Position numbers and translations under genes: made by a program. The notes beneath the pieces are model-generated. The model did no database searches, was not told the origin of the DNA, and was given only the letters and a program-made list of their open reading frames with translations. A stretch of 64,000 nucleotides of DNA. It comes from Hirudo medicinalis. Taxonomy: Eukaryota; Annelida; Clitellata; Hirudinida; Hirudinidae. Of this stretch, positions 1 to 13,147 are shown one piece after another (position 1 is the stretch's first letter; every line of letters begins with the position of its first letter). The stretch covers positions 128,355 to 192,354 of the forward strand of contig MPNW01000121.1 of the NCBI GenBank assembly GCA_011800805.1, in the 5' to 3' direction.

Positions 1-2072
1 AGTTTGGAAAAAAATTTAAGCCAATTTTGTGGAGGCGTTGCATGGAATGCGTTATCTACACAGGATAAGTTTATGTAATATTATGCTGATAATCGTTCGC
101 ATAATGTAAAGGAAATTTTGTTGAAACTCTAAATAGATATATAATTAGATTTTGCATTTTAATCAGTTACATATTGAAGTGATAATTTATGTTAGTGTGT
201 ATTCATGTAGCGCATCATTAGTAGAATAGCATTTTAATATTTTTTTTGCCAGGAATCCGTGGAAATACAATCGTAAATTGAATGCGTTGATATATGAAAC
301 AATTACGTGTCTCTAGTGAATTTATAAGTGGCTTCTCATGACTCATCCATCCTCATCTTCCTGTTCAATGGAGGCTCACTTCATTCAGACATCCCGTTTA
401 AAAGTGGACTGAAATTTAATAATAACAACAACATTCAAACCTGAATGAGGGCTGCTGAAATCATGCTGATAATTTCGCGCGGATTATTAATAACTGTGGT
501 TGTTCTTATCAATAACAAGAGACCCCTGGTCATCATCGTCGTCATCATCACCGCCATATGCATCATCATCATCATCACCGATGATGCATTCGAGTGGGCT
601 CATTTGAATCATCAGAAGTTCACAAAAGTGAACTCAATTTAACAATGAATTACCTCCCTGAATGTTGCTTCTGTTGTTATGAGATGTTGATTGTGTCGTG
701 CATCATCTCTTAGATAACTTAGATGTTTGTAGAATGGTTAATTGTTAGTAACGAGCTCTAATCAATGAATTGTCAATCTATTTTTTATTAAAAAACAAAG
801 ATGAATTCATGTTGACGTGAATTTTAATGTCAGCTGTTGACGTTACACCATTACTCTGCGTGCACACTGCTCAAATATGGAAATCTCCTCAAATAAACCA
901 CAACTTGTTGATGTCGGTTCACAAAGGAGAACAAAGTCACTATGTTATACACATCACTATGGCAACTGGAAAATTTCTGCCAAAAAATCGACTCAAAAGC
1001 CGTGTTTATCATTTTCCGCTTCTATTTTTGGCACGTTCAAAATTAGAAATGTATCACGAAAACATCTCCACTCGTCTTAATAACGTCGTAATCTCTATAA
1101 AAGGAAATGTTTTTCTTAGATTTGAACAGGCGGAATCATCCGAACGCATAACCGGAACATTCCTGGAAATTAACTTTCTCATTTCTGACGTGCCCCTCGC
1201 ACGAAATTTTATGAATTTCTAAAAGACCAACAAAAGCTCAAAAAAAGGGTCAGTTTTTCTTTCGAATGACATAAAGAAATTCTTAGCGAGACGCGTCATC
1301 GCCTTCTCACAAGAAACGTGTCCCTTACGTGAATCAGCAGCATCCTTAGACTTCATTACTCACACTTTTCTCCACATCGTGCCAACTCAAGAGTTCTTCG
1401 TCAACTCGACACGACATTTAATTGAATAAAGTTAATTATGTTCATTTGTTTTATCATCTTACGTAATTAACTTACTTCCCGACCAATTCAAAAATATTTG
1501 ACGACCGTGATCTGAAATAAAAGTCGCTAAGAACTCAACTTTATCTCTGCGATAGACACGCGCCTTTCTTAAACAAAGAAAGAATAAGCCACTTCAATTT
1601 TATAAGCCAGCAAAAAGAGTGCACTCTAAGGTGTTCATTATTACAGTTTCTAAGTCATTTCAGTCGTAAGTAATTAAAAGTTCGGATTAATTCACGCAAC
1701 TTTAGAATCGACAACAGAATTGTCGTAAAGTGTAAAGTAGCAAGTTAATATTCCATCAATAATTAATTTATTAATCGGATTCGAGAAGCTTGACCAAAGA
1801 ATACGAGTGACTAATTCATTGCGAACAGCCTCGACCAATCACGGCCTAGCGATTGAGCACGTGGTCTCGCGGTGAATCATTGTAAACACAGTCTAAAAGG
1901 GCCGAAGGTTTTGCTCGTGTTAAATACGCCGATGGATGGGAGAACGGTTTTGTTTGAAATGTTGGGCGGTCGAAGAAACATGTTTAAAAGTAAACATTAA
2001 TTTCAAACGGTAAATGAGGATATTAATCTGATAACATTATTTTACAAAGTCGTTTGAATCTCATCGAGAATA
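1..2072. other. Upstream region with no recognised gene
   Basis: This stretch precedes the phosphatase gene. It is AT-rich with short ATC/CAT triplet runs near 535-590. The only ATG-started open frame of note is 827-1222 (+, 131 codons); it resembles no family I know, has no clear domain or signal, and I do not call it a gene. The interval around 1790-1960 is less AT-rich and could contain the promoter or 5' UTR of the phosphatase, but no core promoter element is clear. Confidence 0.5.
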
Positions 2073-5000
2073 ATGTCGAAAAGACAGTGTGAAATAGAAT
2101 GTAGCTCTCAGGCCGAATGCACGAGTAAGGGCTGTTTGACAAGCATGTTCAGTCCCAAGAAAAGGAACAACTTGCTGTGTTCGAGAAGTTTTAGGGACGG
2201 CAAAGACATCTCAATTCAAGTCTCAGGCGAGGGTCCGACGAAGAACAAGCGTCCGGTGACAATATGCCTTGCACAGTGCAACAAATCCAAAAAATCTCCT
2301 AGCCTAACTCCGTCCCTGATAGCAATCTGTGCCTCACCTATAGGCCAAATGTCCCCTTCTAGCTCCAGCGATGGTCCCAGCAGGATCAACGAGTACATTT
2401 ACCTGGGCTCTCAAACAGATGCCTCTTCGGAATCCACGATTAAGGTGAGTCACATCTTGCAGGTGTTTCGATAATTTGATTGACAAACAATGGAGTGATG
2501 CATGGTTCTACGAATTCATGTTGTGTGTTGTTGTTGGCAGACGATTGTAAGTATTCGATGACTAAACGCGCAATTCGCTCTTGATTGTCCTCTAAAGGCA
2601 AGGAGACAAGTAACAAGGTGACTGCGAAAATTGAATTGATTTGGAGCGTTTGAATCTGTGTTGTTGATTTTGTTGTGTTGTTGTTTGAATCTCTTGTGTG
2701 GAAGATATCATTCATTCATTCTCTGAAAGTTTTTCGAAGCATTTAAAAACTCGAACATGTAAGAAACACCTTTGAATAAGCGTGAAAATCTAAAATCGCC
2801 CACGGGAGATCAAATTACTTGGATTACTGATCTCGAGGTAGCAGTTAGGCGTTATTTGATTATCACCATCGTCGTGGTCGTCGTCATCATCATCATCATC
2901 ACCACCACCTTGTTAGGCGGGGACACCTTATGTTAAGCAATTGACGATAACAAGTTACTAGGAAGACAATCATCGATGTTATTGTTACGATTGCATTCGC
3001 ATGGGATGCATGATGATGATGATGATAATAATAATAATAATAATAATAATAATCATGAATATAATAATAATAATATTATTATTAATTATTTTATTAATTA
3101 TTATTATAATTGTAACGAGATGTTGTTACTGTATTAATAACAAGAACAATTGAACTCATTTCACGACTAATAATCTCGTGAATTCATGCTTACTGAGTTC
3201 AATGATTCGTTGATTATTCAAATTTCTGAGTGCAATGAATGAATGAATCAATCAATCAACATGTCGAAACACACGGAAGTGCACGGAACATGTTCGACTC
3301 CACAGCATGTTGTTATTTGAAAGTGCTCCGTGGAAAAGTTGATTGCAGGTAGCTATTGTTGGCCAAGTAAATGGCAACTCACGGTCAGCGACTTTTGGTA
3401 CCTAACTCTAACCCCAGCCCTAACCCTTCCTCATAACCCTGGAAATCTCTGTAGAACTGCCAAAAGTCTTTGCCCGTGAGTCTGCTTTTGCCCGTCACTT
3501 CTCCAAGCATCGCAGGTAGCGCCTGTTAAAGATGAGGATTGCGTCAGTCTTTGTTCTCCTCTGACGTCTTTGAATTCCTCGTGAATCTTCCTTTCCGCTG
3601 ATTGCCGCACTTGAATTTTCCACTCGGAATGACTGGCATTTGCTCGGAAATCGTGTCGGGGCAAACGAGTGTAAACAACTACGACTATTACTAGTACTAC
3701 TGTTAATACTATGGCATCGTTATCAGCATCGTACCGAACGTCGTTATCATGACCGCTCGCTTTAAGAGTTGTGTGAGTCATCAACTTACTTGATCGCACA
3801 TGACAATTTAAAGCTCTGTGTGTGCGCGCGCGTGTGTAAGTTTGTGTGCACGTTCGTTTATCTGTGGCCAGCCCCGATCTTTGCTGTGATGCTATGAGTC
3901 ACTTTCTTGTATTCTTCTGTGCCTTGTTTATTGCTACTCATATTTCATTTGTCATCGTTCTCCTGCTTCTGCAGCTGATTGTGATGGTGACGACGACGAC
4001 GACGGTGATGATGACGATGATGATGATGATAAAGGCGATGAAGGTGTTGATGTTGATGATGACGATGATGTTGCTACTCATGATAACGGTTGGTGATGTT
4101 GTCAAGCAGCGCACATTAACAGGGGTGCCCTGGGCATATCGACTTAAATTAATAAACGTCTGAATCATCGGCTCGATTGAACTTTCCATTTCTCATGCTT
4201 TCGTTTGTCATGCAGAGGTGCGGCATCACACACGTACTCAACGTCACGACCACCTGCCCCAAATGTCCCCACGTACCTGAGGGGAACTTTCTCAGGGTTT
4301 CCGTTAACGACGGACATTACGATCAACTTCTACCCTACTTTAACGAAGTCTTCCAATTCATTGGTGAGTTTCTGACTTTGGGATAGATAATGTGATAATC
4401 TTTGTTAGATTCTACTGGTGCAGGTGGATTTAGAGCAATTTCATGCTGAGATATAGAACTCATAGCTACGGTGTTGAACGTGTTGAGGAGTGGAGCATTT
4501 GTTGAGTAGTACCATTGTTTTTAAGATGACACTGCGCAGACAGGAGGATCTGTTCTCATCCACTGCATGGCTGGTGTTTCTCGGTCAGCCACCTTGGTTA
4601 TCGCGTATCTCATGCATCGAAGCAAGTTGTCCTTCAACGAAGCATACAGGTGAGCGCACTGCTGTCATGTGACATCCTGCAGGTGACCTATTCATTCATT
4701 CATTCAATCAACAGGTTCGTCAAGCAGAAACGACCCAATGTTGCTCCAAACTTCAATTTCCTCGGTCAATTGATGGAATTTGAAACTTACCTCCGTCTAC
4801 AACAGAGATCTCACGAAAGCAACTTTCCGACGATTGCTCAAAGCCTTTCGCCTTCACAAGCATCTAACCACGGTGCCTTCGCTTCAACTCCTGCCGAAGA
4901 ACTGGGAGCCTTCAGCAAGGCTCAGGAGATGTTGACGCCTCAACACGAGACAGACAATCGAGCCTTCAAATGTCTTCAGTACTCAGCTCAGGATGGTCCA

Positions 5001-5159
5001 TCGACGCTTAAGATGGACTCTTCTTCTAGACTTTCACCTAGCGAGGAGTTCATTAGCGACCTTAGATATCGATGTCGGACGAACTCAATCAACCAATCGG
5101 GTAGCAGTCCCTCATCACTAGGAAGCCACGAAAGTGCCGAAATATTGCAGGTCTCCTGA
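2073..5159 (+). CDS. Dual-specificity MAP-kinase phosphatase, DUSP8/DUSP16-like
   Basis: The product should dephosphorylate Thr and Tyr in the activation loop of MAP kinases. Coding exons are 2073-2444, 4216-4363, 4544-4649 and 4715-5159, all with GT-AG borders and matching phases, giving 356 residues. The catalytic domain starts near residue 99 with the motif [11 protein letters not shown]. The general acid is probably D156 in VSVNDG, and the signature [10 protein letters not shown] has nucleophile C181 and R187. The segment [20 protein letters not shown] closely follows the DUSP8/DUSP16 subgroup. Residues 1-98 are Ser-rich and Cys-containing and correspond to the interdomain linker of those enzymes. 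No rhodanese/MAPK-docking domain is visible. The ATG at 2073 is preceded in frame by TGA at 2055, which favours this start, although an upstream exon spliced in just before it cannot be excluded. The C-terminal tail from about residue 235 is Ser-rich. DUSP10-like is a less likely alternative. Confidence 0.9.
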
Positions 5160-5384
5160 CCGAGGATGGTTTCTCAATGTTTGTGTTTGTATCGTCGTCG
5201 AGTTGAGAGGCCAATCGGGTGCCTTCGAATTGTGTATTTCAGTATTTTTTAAACTCCGGGACAGCAGGTTGCAATTAAATGTGGTTTTATTCTCTCGAAT
5301 TTTAACCCAAGTCGAGACATTCCATGTTGCCTGTGGACAGAATGACTAACTTGTTTCAATATTCACAACCGATATTTTACTTAA

Positions 5385-5390
5385 AATAAA
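5385..5390 (+). terminator. Polyadenylation signal of the phosphatase gene
   Basis: A canonical AATAAA lies about 225 bases after the phosphatase stop codon on the same strand and is the first such hexamer downstream. This is inferred from position only. Confidence 0.45.
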
Positions 5391-7177
5391 GAATTGTCAA
5401 CAATTACTTTCTTCGTTTCATTCAAACCGAAACTTAAATACATTAAGGAAATTTTGCTTTGGGCGTAGGAAGGCCTGCAATAAATGATAGTAACAATAAT
5501 AGAAATAAACATCGGAGCATTGTATGAAGTATGAATGACGTGTGTGACGACTTGGATGAGTCCTTCTAATGTTTGAAGAACTTCTTCATTTGTTAATCCG
5601 CTGTGACGTCTCACTGAGGAGTTTAAAAGCAGTTGAATATTTGAGCAGATGAATGAATATGTGAGCAGAGGAATGAATATTTCAGGAATCCGTTGAGTAC
5701 GAAAGGACGACAAACGCTTAAAAAACAAGGCTACTAAACCATTCTCTAAAATATTGTTATGCGACCGACATTAAACGAATCTGTTGAAGTTACTGAAGAT
5801 TGTAAGTTTAACATTACTTTGTTACAACTTTGCCGAGAGAAACTAGGTTAGCCAGCTCTAAAGAACTATTTTTAGACAAAATTCTGAGTGAAGCATAGAA
5901 GCATGAGCTGTGGGAGGTCACATGTGACGACAGTGAAGCGTCCTTGTAACTTCTGACCGTGGGATATTTTTTAAAAGGTCTACGAATGATGCAACACGTC
6001 GAACAAGAGACCGTGGTTGCTCAAAGCTGAGTGAAGAGGAGACCTTACTTGACATTCCAGAAAAACTTGGGTTAAGAATCATCACTTACTGAAGTAAATG
6101 TTATTAACCATTAGTCAGAAATGTGATTGCACCAAATTACAGACATCTTGGGAAATATCACTGGCATTAATTGAACGTTTTTCCGGAATTATTAATAAAG
6201 CTAATTATTGCTGCTAATTATTGTTATTATTGGTTCTCGTGTTATGTGTCACACCCACGCCATCTTTGATTGCGTAATCTTTAAACTTTCCATTATTTTA
6301 ATGAGTTGAGACATCCAAACGCAGCTCAGCTTTGAGATTAGTTCTATTTGAGAATGAACACAGAAGATGCAGAAGATGTTTACAAAGGATTGTCGATAAT
6401 TATTTGTTTCTCGTGTTTTATTGGCAGGATTCTAACATCCCAGTCTAACATTTCATTCATCTCAATAAGAACCTGTCGCATCAATCGTTATTAATTTCTA
6501 TGACGCCAAGTAATAACGCATGCTAATCAACTATGCATGAAGCCAAATTAAAGCTGTTGCGAAGTAGAAATTACTAACCAAAAGCAATCAAGTGATTGAT
6601 CGTAAGTCATGCGAGGACGACATTCATAATGCGCAACAAGTTAAGACAAGCAACAACAAGAAGAACAACAACAACGACTGTTAATTACCGGGAGGTTGAC
6701 TTCGGCGTCTTCGGAGAAACAATTTGCACGTGATGATGAAGTCATTCGTAATTTTAATGCAACTGCAATGTTAAATATGATCCAATCGGAGTCGCTAATT
6801 GGAGATTAGTGCGCATTCAGTCAGTCCGAAAAATCGCAGATCTTTCTTTATTGTTAAGAATTGAAACTTTTGTGTTTTAGGCTCTCGTTTGTATAGATTA
6901 CGATGTATTTTAGGGAACACGATCATGAAATAATCTTAAGATTTGCATTCAAATTGATCCTGTAAACAAAATCATTTTGAACCTCAATTTGCTTCGAAGG
7001 CTCCTAGTTAAGTCGTTATATGGAAACTTAGTAGTACCACTTATTATTGAACAAATCTATTGACTGATCTGACGAATAATTTTATTACTGTTGTTATTAA
7101 TGCTAGAAACAAAATGATAATCATATCACGTCAATTTTAACAATTTTATCCAAACAAATAATTGCAATAACAACAAC

Positions 7178-7254
<77 letters not shown>

Positions 7255-9010
7255 TACAACAACATTGAGAGCCACATATTAAGATCAGCCAATCTCAGCA
7301 AAGCACCTACATCTAAAGTTCCACATGAAACGTACCTCCCTTTTTTCGATTCGTGATCACGACTGAGACACGAACTTTCCTGATTGAAGCGAATATCGTG
7401 AGAGCTTGTTTTATAATTCGCCAATAACGAGAAATTTATTAATTTCAATTATACTAAATATTAAGTAATCCTAACAATCGACGTAATTACATTATTCTTG
7501 TTAGTATTGCATTCTGTTAATGATGCTAACACCAACCTAGTTCAATATTCATGTTGTTTACATTATTATTGTTATTATTATTCTTGCTTAATATGTCGCG
7601 GGGACAAGTTGCACACAGTAAGACCAAAATCCAATCATGCGTGTTTTGTTTTATGTGATCAAAGATCAACAAACAGAAACTTTTAACTTTTTTTGCGGTG
7701 ATGCCATTTAAATGTGTTTGGAAATATACTCCGAGCGATAAGCAAAGTGTGAAGTATACATACAGCATTATGGAAAGTTTAGGAATTACACGTTGTAGAT
7801 TGATATAGATGTATTGGGTGGAGTGGACATTAGCGAAGATTAACATTAATTATTATTCAACCTTATCATAATTATTTCATTTTATTATTATTAAAGTGCA
7901 GCAGGTAATTTAGGGACAGAATGGCCTTGCACACCGCTCCTTGTGTTTTCGCATCAACTACATATAGCCTGCTTGGCACGTCTTCTTTACTGAATGATCA
8001 AAGATTATGGCCTTTTAAAACCTTTTTAGAAATAGAACAATAAACCAGGAAGCCTTGGATATTCTGCAAAAGAAATATAAGTGCTTAAGTGAGTGCGTGA
8101 GTTGTTTGAATCGTGGCCCAATAACTAAAGAAGGGGAGAGTAACGAAACAAAATATTGTTATAGCATTACAGATTAATTTATAAAGCTCAACAAAACTTG
8201 TTACTCCCCGCTGTAACAATCAGCCCCATTTCTTGGTTGTTTATATTTGCTTCTCTTGGTTCAGCTACCGAAAATGGTCGAATTTCTTGAGGTTTGCTGT
8301 GACTAATTGAGGCTGGTGCTAAGATTTGAACTGGATTTTGAACGAAGTAGTCGTATTTACTTTCAGGAATTATGCAACTTGCAAAAAATGACTGCCAAAA
8401 TACAGTGATTTAGTTTATTTAAATGTTAGGGCAAGTTTGTAACAAACAATTCCCAATTATTTGAACCTCATTTGATGAGAAATTTAATAAAACTGCGTAA
8501 ATAAAACATGAATCTTTTAACATTTGCCTTTTTTAAGATTTCAAACTGATATTATTTAAATTGATTCTGACAATATAATTATGTTTATTGATATGTAATT
8601 AAAATAAGAACTAAACTTTTTTTTACTCGATTAGCATAAAAAAAAAAGAAAATTATCATTTAAATTATTACAGACGTGTGTAGGAAACGTTTTTATTTTC
8701 CAAAAGGTGAAGGTCAGACTTTAGAATATATAATGTGTGATTAATTTATTAGATAAGTATTATACCGTAGAAGTTGACCATGCAACATGATGTTTAGAAA
8801 AGTATTAATTCAAAGAGTTTGAGTAAATTCTTACTTTGGCAAGCGGCGCTACAAACCATCAGTCCAATATGATAGAAATTCTCGTATATCAAGCAATGGA
8901 ATTTATTCAAATTTAGACATTAGGTCACTTTACCACATGTAAAACAGCTTGTAAAATTTGAACTTCCTAGAATAATGAAAACCTGTAAATTACATAAAAA
9001 TTTGTTTTGT
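5391..9010. other. AT-rich intergenic spacer
   Basis: I see no supported gene. A 115-codon minus-strand frame at 5381-5728 has no recognisable family and overlaps a short imperfect tandem repeat of a GAATGAATAT-type unit near 5640-5690, so I treat it as chance. The rest is AT-rich DNA with a long AAT microsatellite. Confidence 0.5.
7177..7253. repeat. AAT/ATA trinucleotide microsatellite
   Basis: About 25 near-perfect copies of the unit AAT run without interruption. It is one of several AAT/TTA arrays in the window (others near 3025-3060, 16190-16235 and 17708-17735). Confidence 0.95.
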
Positions 9011-9012
9011 AG

Positions 9013-10405
9013 CTGTATAAAATAGATAGAAAGGGGTTTGCATGAGAGCTATAAATTAAATTTGCAAGGTGCTTATGAACTTCAAAGTAAGTTTCTGTGG
9101 TATATAAACATGATATATGTAAGAAATTTTCTTTTTTAGTTTATTAACGATAGTGTAGTGATGGGTAGAGATAAGGCATTGTCCAAAAATTAGCAGAGGA
9201 GGATTGAAGCCTCAAGAAAAGCCAATTATTCAAGATCTAGAGTTGCTAAAGAGCTCAAAAAGTCCAAATATGTTATTTCTAATTATTTGAATGCTCCTGA
9301 AGACTATGGAGCCAAGAAAAATTCGATAAGAAAGAACTTATCTGCCGAACGGGAGAGACTGTTCGTGATCATCAGATCAATTTTCTGCCAAACAGCTAAG
9401 AACAGAGTTAAATTTAATTGTGTCTAAGAATACAGTAATACATTAATTAATTGCAAGTAAGATTTTGAGGCATGAAAAGAGATTAAATGTTCCAGCTCTG
9501 CAAGAACATCACAAAGTTGCCAGAGTTCAATTGGCTAAAACCATGTTATCAAACAGAGAAGGTTGGACCAACATAATATTTTCTTTTGAGAAATATTCAA
9601 TCAAGATGGACCTGATGGTTATCAGTTTTATTAGCACGATCTCAGACTGGAAAAGGAGTCATTTTATAGCAAGAATCATGGAGCTCGAACTGTCATGATT
9701 TGGGCAGCAATTTCACATTATGGACTCACTAATTTAGCCTTTCTACAAAGAACGCAAAACTCAGCAGACTATGTTAAAGTATTTGGAAATAATCTCCGGA
9801 CTTTTGCTAAGAGGAAATATGGTGCTAATTACGTATTTCAGTAGGATCATGCTCCAATCCAAACTTTATAACTGACAAGGACCGTTTTCCAAGAGAGAAA
9901 CTTTAACTCTTTGAGTTGGCCAGCTCGTTCTCCTGACCTCAATCCTTTTGAAAATGCTTGTGGTAAGTTGTCAGGACTGGTCTAAAAAGATGGAAGATAA
10001 TTTAATTCTAAATCAGAGTTGGAAGATGCCATCAGCACTTTCTGGAATAAGCTGGAAACAAACTTTATAAAATAGTTAATTTTGTCGATGGACAAAAGAT
10101 GTTTTGAAATATTAGAGAAAATGGAAATATAATTTCATATTAAGCAAACTCTTTGTGCCAAAAAAATAAATTTTTGTTATTAATATTTTTTTGAATGTTT
10201 TTGACGTTTCCTTTCTATTTTTTGGCGCCGAAAAAAACACATTTTTGGGATTTTTTTTATTAAGTTTGAAAATAATATTTCACCAAATTCAAAATATAAC
10301 TTTAAAGCACTATTTACGTAACATGCAAAAATTTGAGTAATTTTCATAACATATTAGTAGTGATGTTTTCCAAAAATGGATGCTTTCTATCTATTTTGGA
10401 CTGGG
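9013..10405 (+). mobile_element. Degenerate Tc1/mariner-family transposon
   Basis: A decayed transposase frame reads on the plus strand from about 9160 to 10080 with several stops and frameshifts. Conceptual pieces match Tc1-like transposases: an N-terminal helix-turn-helix (SRSRVAKELKKSKYVISNYL), then GPDGYQFY, MIWAAISHYG, NSADYVKVFG and WPARSPDLNPFENACG, which is the block around the last catalytic residues. Perfect 15-base inverted repeats, AAAATAGATAGAAAG at 9019-9033 and its complement at 10383-10397, mark the ends. A second partial copy of the terminal sequence near 10213-10230 suggests an inner repeat, as in IR/DR-type elements. The catalytic DDE/D set is not intact, so the element is dead. 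Confidence 0.88.
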
Positions 10406-13147
10406 TGTATTTATAACGAAAGCCCATTTATAAGTAACATATTTTTAGATCTTATTCGGTTTGCGCAATAGTTATCTGGATCAAGATTGATAATTAAGTA
10501 ATTAATGTTTTGACTTGCGAGGCTAATCACAATTTCAAGTATTGGCTACATTTAGTGTTGCAAAAATCATATTGCACAACCTTAAAATATAAGTTTTTAG
10601 TGCAAATGCTTAACGTAATTAATAAATCTTTGAAACTTAAACATAAATCAATCGTCATTTTGTTGTTAATATTGCAATGTATCCAATTGAATCGCAATAA
10701 CAAAAAGATAACTTTTGTTAAATGTCTAAACGACCGAATGAATGATTGTAAATGTGCAACAAAAATCATCGTTGATGTTATAAAAATTATAACAACTAAA
10801 TTAATGTATATTATCATAAAAAATAAAAATTAAAAAAAATTAACACATCTTAATTTGAATCAAAATAAAGAATTATATTTGTAACTCGATTTACTTTTAA
10901 GTTGCTAACAAAAGCTCGTTGTGATGGGATACGAATGGTTGCAACCTGCTGCTCTGAGCCACTCTTTGTACTGTGGAATAAAACTCTCTACATTTCACAG
11001 ATTCTGAAAGTAGGTTTTAAATTTCAAATGTTTTTATTCAGAAATTACAATGATGAAAAGCTGCAGAATTATAATTATCTAGTTTATTTATTCTTTCCAA
11101 TGTATTTTAAGGAGGATGGATTAGTTAAAGCACACTAAACTTTTTTAAAACTTATAAGCTATCTAGACAATTTATTCTTTAATGCATTATTCTGCATTGA
11201 TTATCGATTAAGGTTTGTAAAAATTCTTCAAGGTTAAAATCTCTAATAAAGACAGGATATATATTAGTTTGAGATTTGATAAATTTTTTTACTGATTTGG
11301 TTTTCATTAAATTAATGTAAGTCTTAATGGATTTCCTATGAAATGTTGAAAAAAAGGACTGGAATTATAGATTTAATGGAATTTCTTTTCATAACCACCC
11401 CTTTAATGTTGTAAATGTTTGTGTGATTTATTTTAATAAATTGTCTTCTATGTTTGCCATCACACTATTTGCATTTTTACTGTGCATTTTGCATGGCTAA
11501 TATTATTAGTAATATTTAAAAAAAAAATAAAGTGGTAATTGTTTTTAGAAATATCGGTCTTGAGTCTGAGTCTAACCACCATTAAAGCATTGTTGAGGTG
11601 TGCCTTTGCATTTAATGAATTCTCAAATTAATTGGGCCGCATGATCTCATACATTTAAGAGTTGATGTGTTTGATGACATGAATGTACAGGTTTTGTTAT
11701 GCATGGCTTCACAATTATTTACAATTGAAAAAATTTCCTAGATTTAAATTTTTAATGGTCCCAAATAATTACTCAATTATTTTTTTATTACATAATATAT
11801 ATATATAGGAAATTATTCCAATTTTAAATTATGCAGCCAACATGTATCAGAGTAAATTACCCATTAATAATTTGCAATATTATTATGTATAATACCTGCT
11901 AAATTGCTGCTACTTATATGGGAACCAAATGTTGAATTTATTACAAATATTACATCTCAGATTTAAAAACATTTAACTTGAAAATTGAATTGAGGAAGAC
12001 ATCATCAATTATTTGATCAATCAATCATTCATCATTCAATTGAGGCTCTAAAACCTTAAATAAGGTTTAAAACATCTCTCAGATTTAACCACCAGAAATT
12101 AAGTTGATGCACATAGAAATGAGTTGCTTAGAATTAAATTAAAATGAGTTAAAAGTTGCTTAAGAGGTTAATAAATACACTTAAAAATTATAATTACAAT
12201 AACATTGATAATAATAATAATGACGATGATGGCGACGATGATGACGATAATAATAGTAATCATAATATCAGCAGTAAAACTAGGTTGGTTTTTATATCTC
12301 TACCTGTGTTTACTGCACCTGAGCAGTACACCTGTCAGGACATCACCTGGATTGGGATAATGTACAGGTGCGGTATCGATTTGTCGGACCAAGATTTAAG
12401 TTGGGTTCACATTTCTTTGAAACTCCTGAGCATGAAGTTCATTTGAATGAACCATTAATTCGCCATCCTTCAGAGGATATTGTGTTTGCATCAGGTCACC
12501 TTTAAGAGAGTGAAAGTCGATGATGATGATGGTGATGAAGATATTTATGATGATTATCTTATTAATACATCCACGTCGGAGTGGTGATAAAGACGAATTG
12601 CATTAAGCCATATCCGCGTCTATTAGGATAATGGAAAAGATTATCTCAGAATAATGGAAGCACGTGGTGATGATGATGATGATGATGACGATGCTCGTGA
12701 AGATGTTGATGATGATTATGATCTTCACATGTTGCCTGGATGTTCTCAAAGCCATCCAGGAGGGTTGTTTGTCTGTGGGATTAATTGATGACGCAGGCTC
12801 AAACAGACCAATAAATAACCACTTATGAAATCATTTGTTTCTTATCGGCCATGAGATTTCTCATGCCTTCGATTGGCCATGTTGGCTCGTGTTTATCATT
12901 CTTGCTTAGGTGGAAGAGTTTAAAAGTTTGTTGAAATGTGTGTTGTATAAAATATTTTCGACGCTAAAGTCTCAATCGCGAGCAATGAAGAGAACCGTAT
13001 AGAAGTGAAGAGTAACTGAGAATGTACGAATGGAACGTCTCATACCTGCACATCCAATCAACACCTTGATGCACGTGATCGTTAATTACATAATTGTTGT
13101 TGCTACTGCTATTTATAGAAGTCCGTTATTCTCTGAAGAGTGTTTGA
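10406..13147. other. AT-rich region upstream of SHANK
   Basis: No gene is recognised. Short open frames at 10510-10833, 10902-11138 and 12156-12446 are in low-complexity AT-rich DNA or contain an Asp/Asn run from a GAT/AAT microsatellite. The 3' part probably includes the SHANK promoter and 5' UTR, but I cannot point to specific elements. Confidence 0.45.

Noticed and set aside
827..1222. 131-codon plus-strand frame with ATG
   Set aside because: No recognisable domain, no neighbouring exon signals and base composition like its surroundings; retained only as a remark on the region.
3846..4189. 105-codon plus-strand and 83-codon minus-strand frames
   Set aside because: Both derive from a GAT/GAC triplet repeat in the phosphatase intron and give low-complexity Met/Val/Ile-rich products.
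7177..7253. Regular repeat array considered as CRISPR-like
   Set aside because: It is a pure trinucleotide microsatellite without spacers, in an animal genome.
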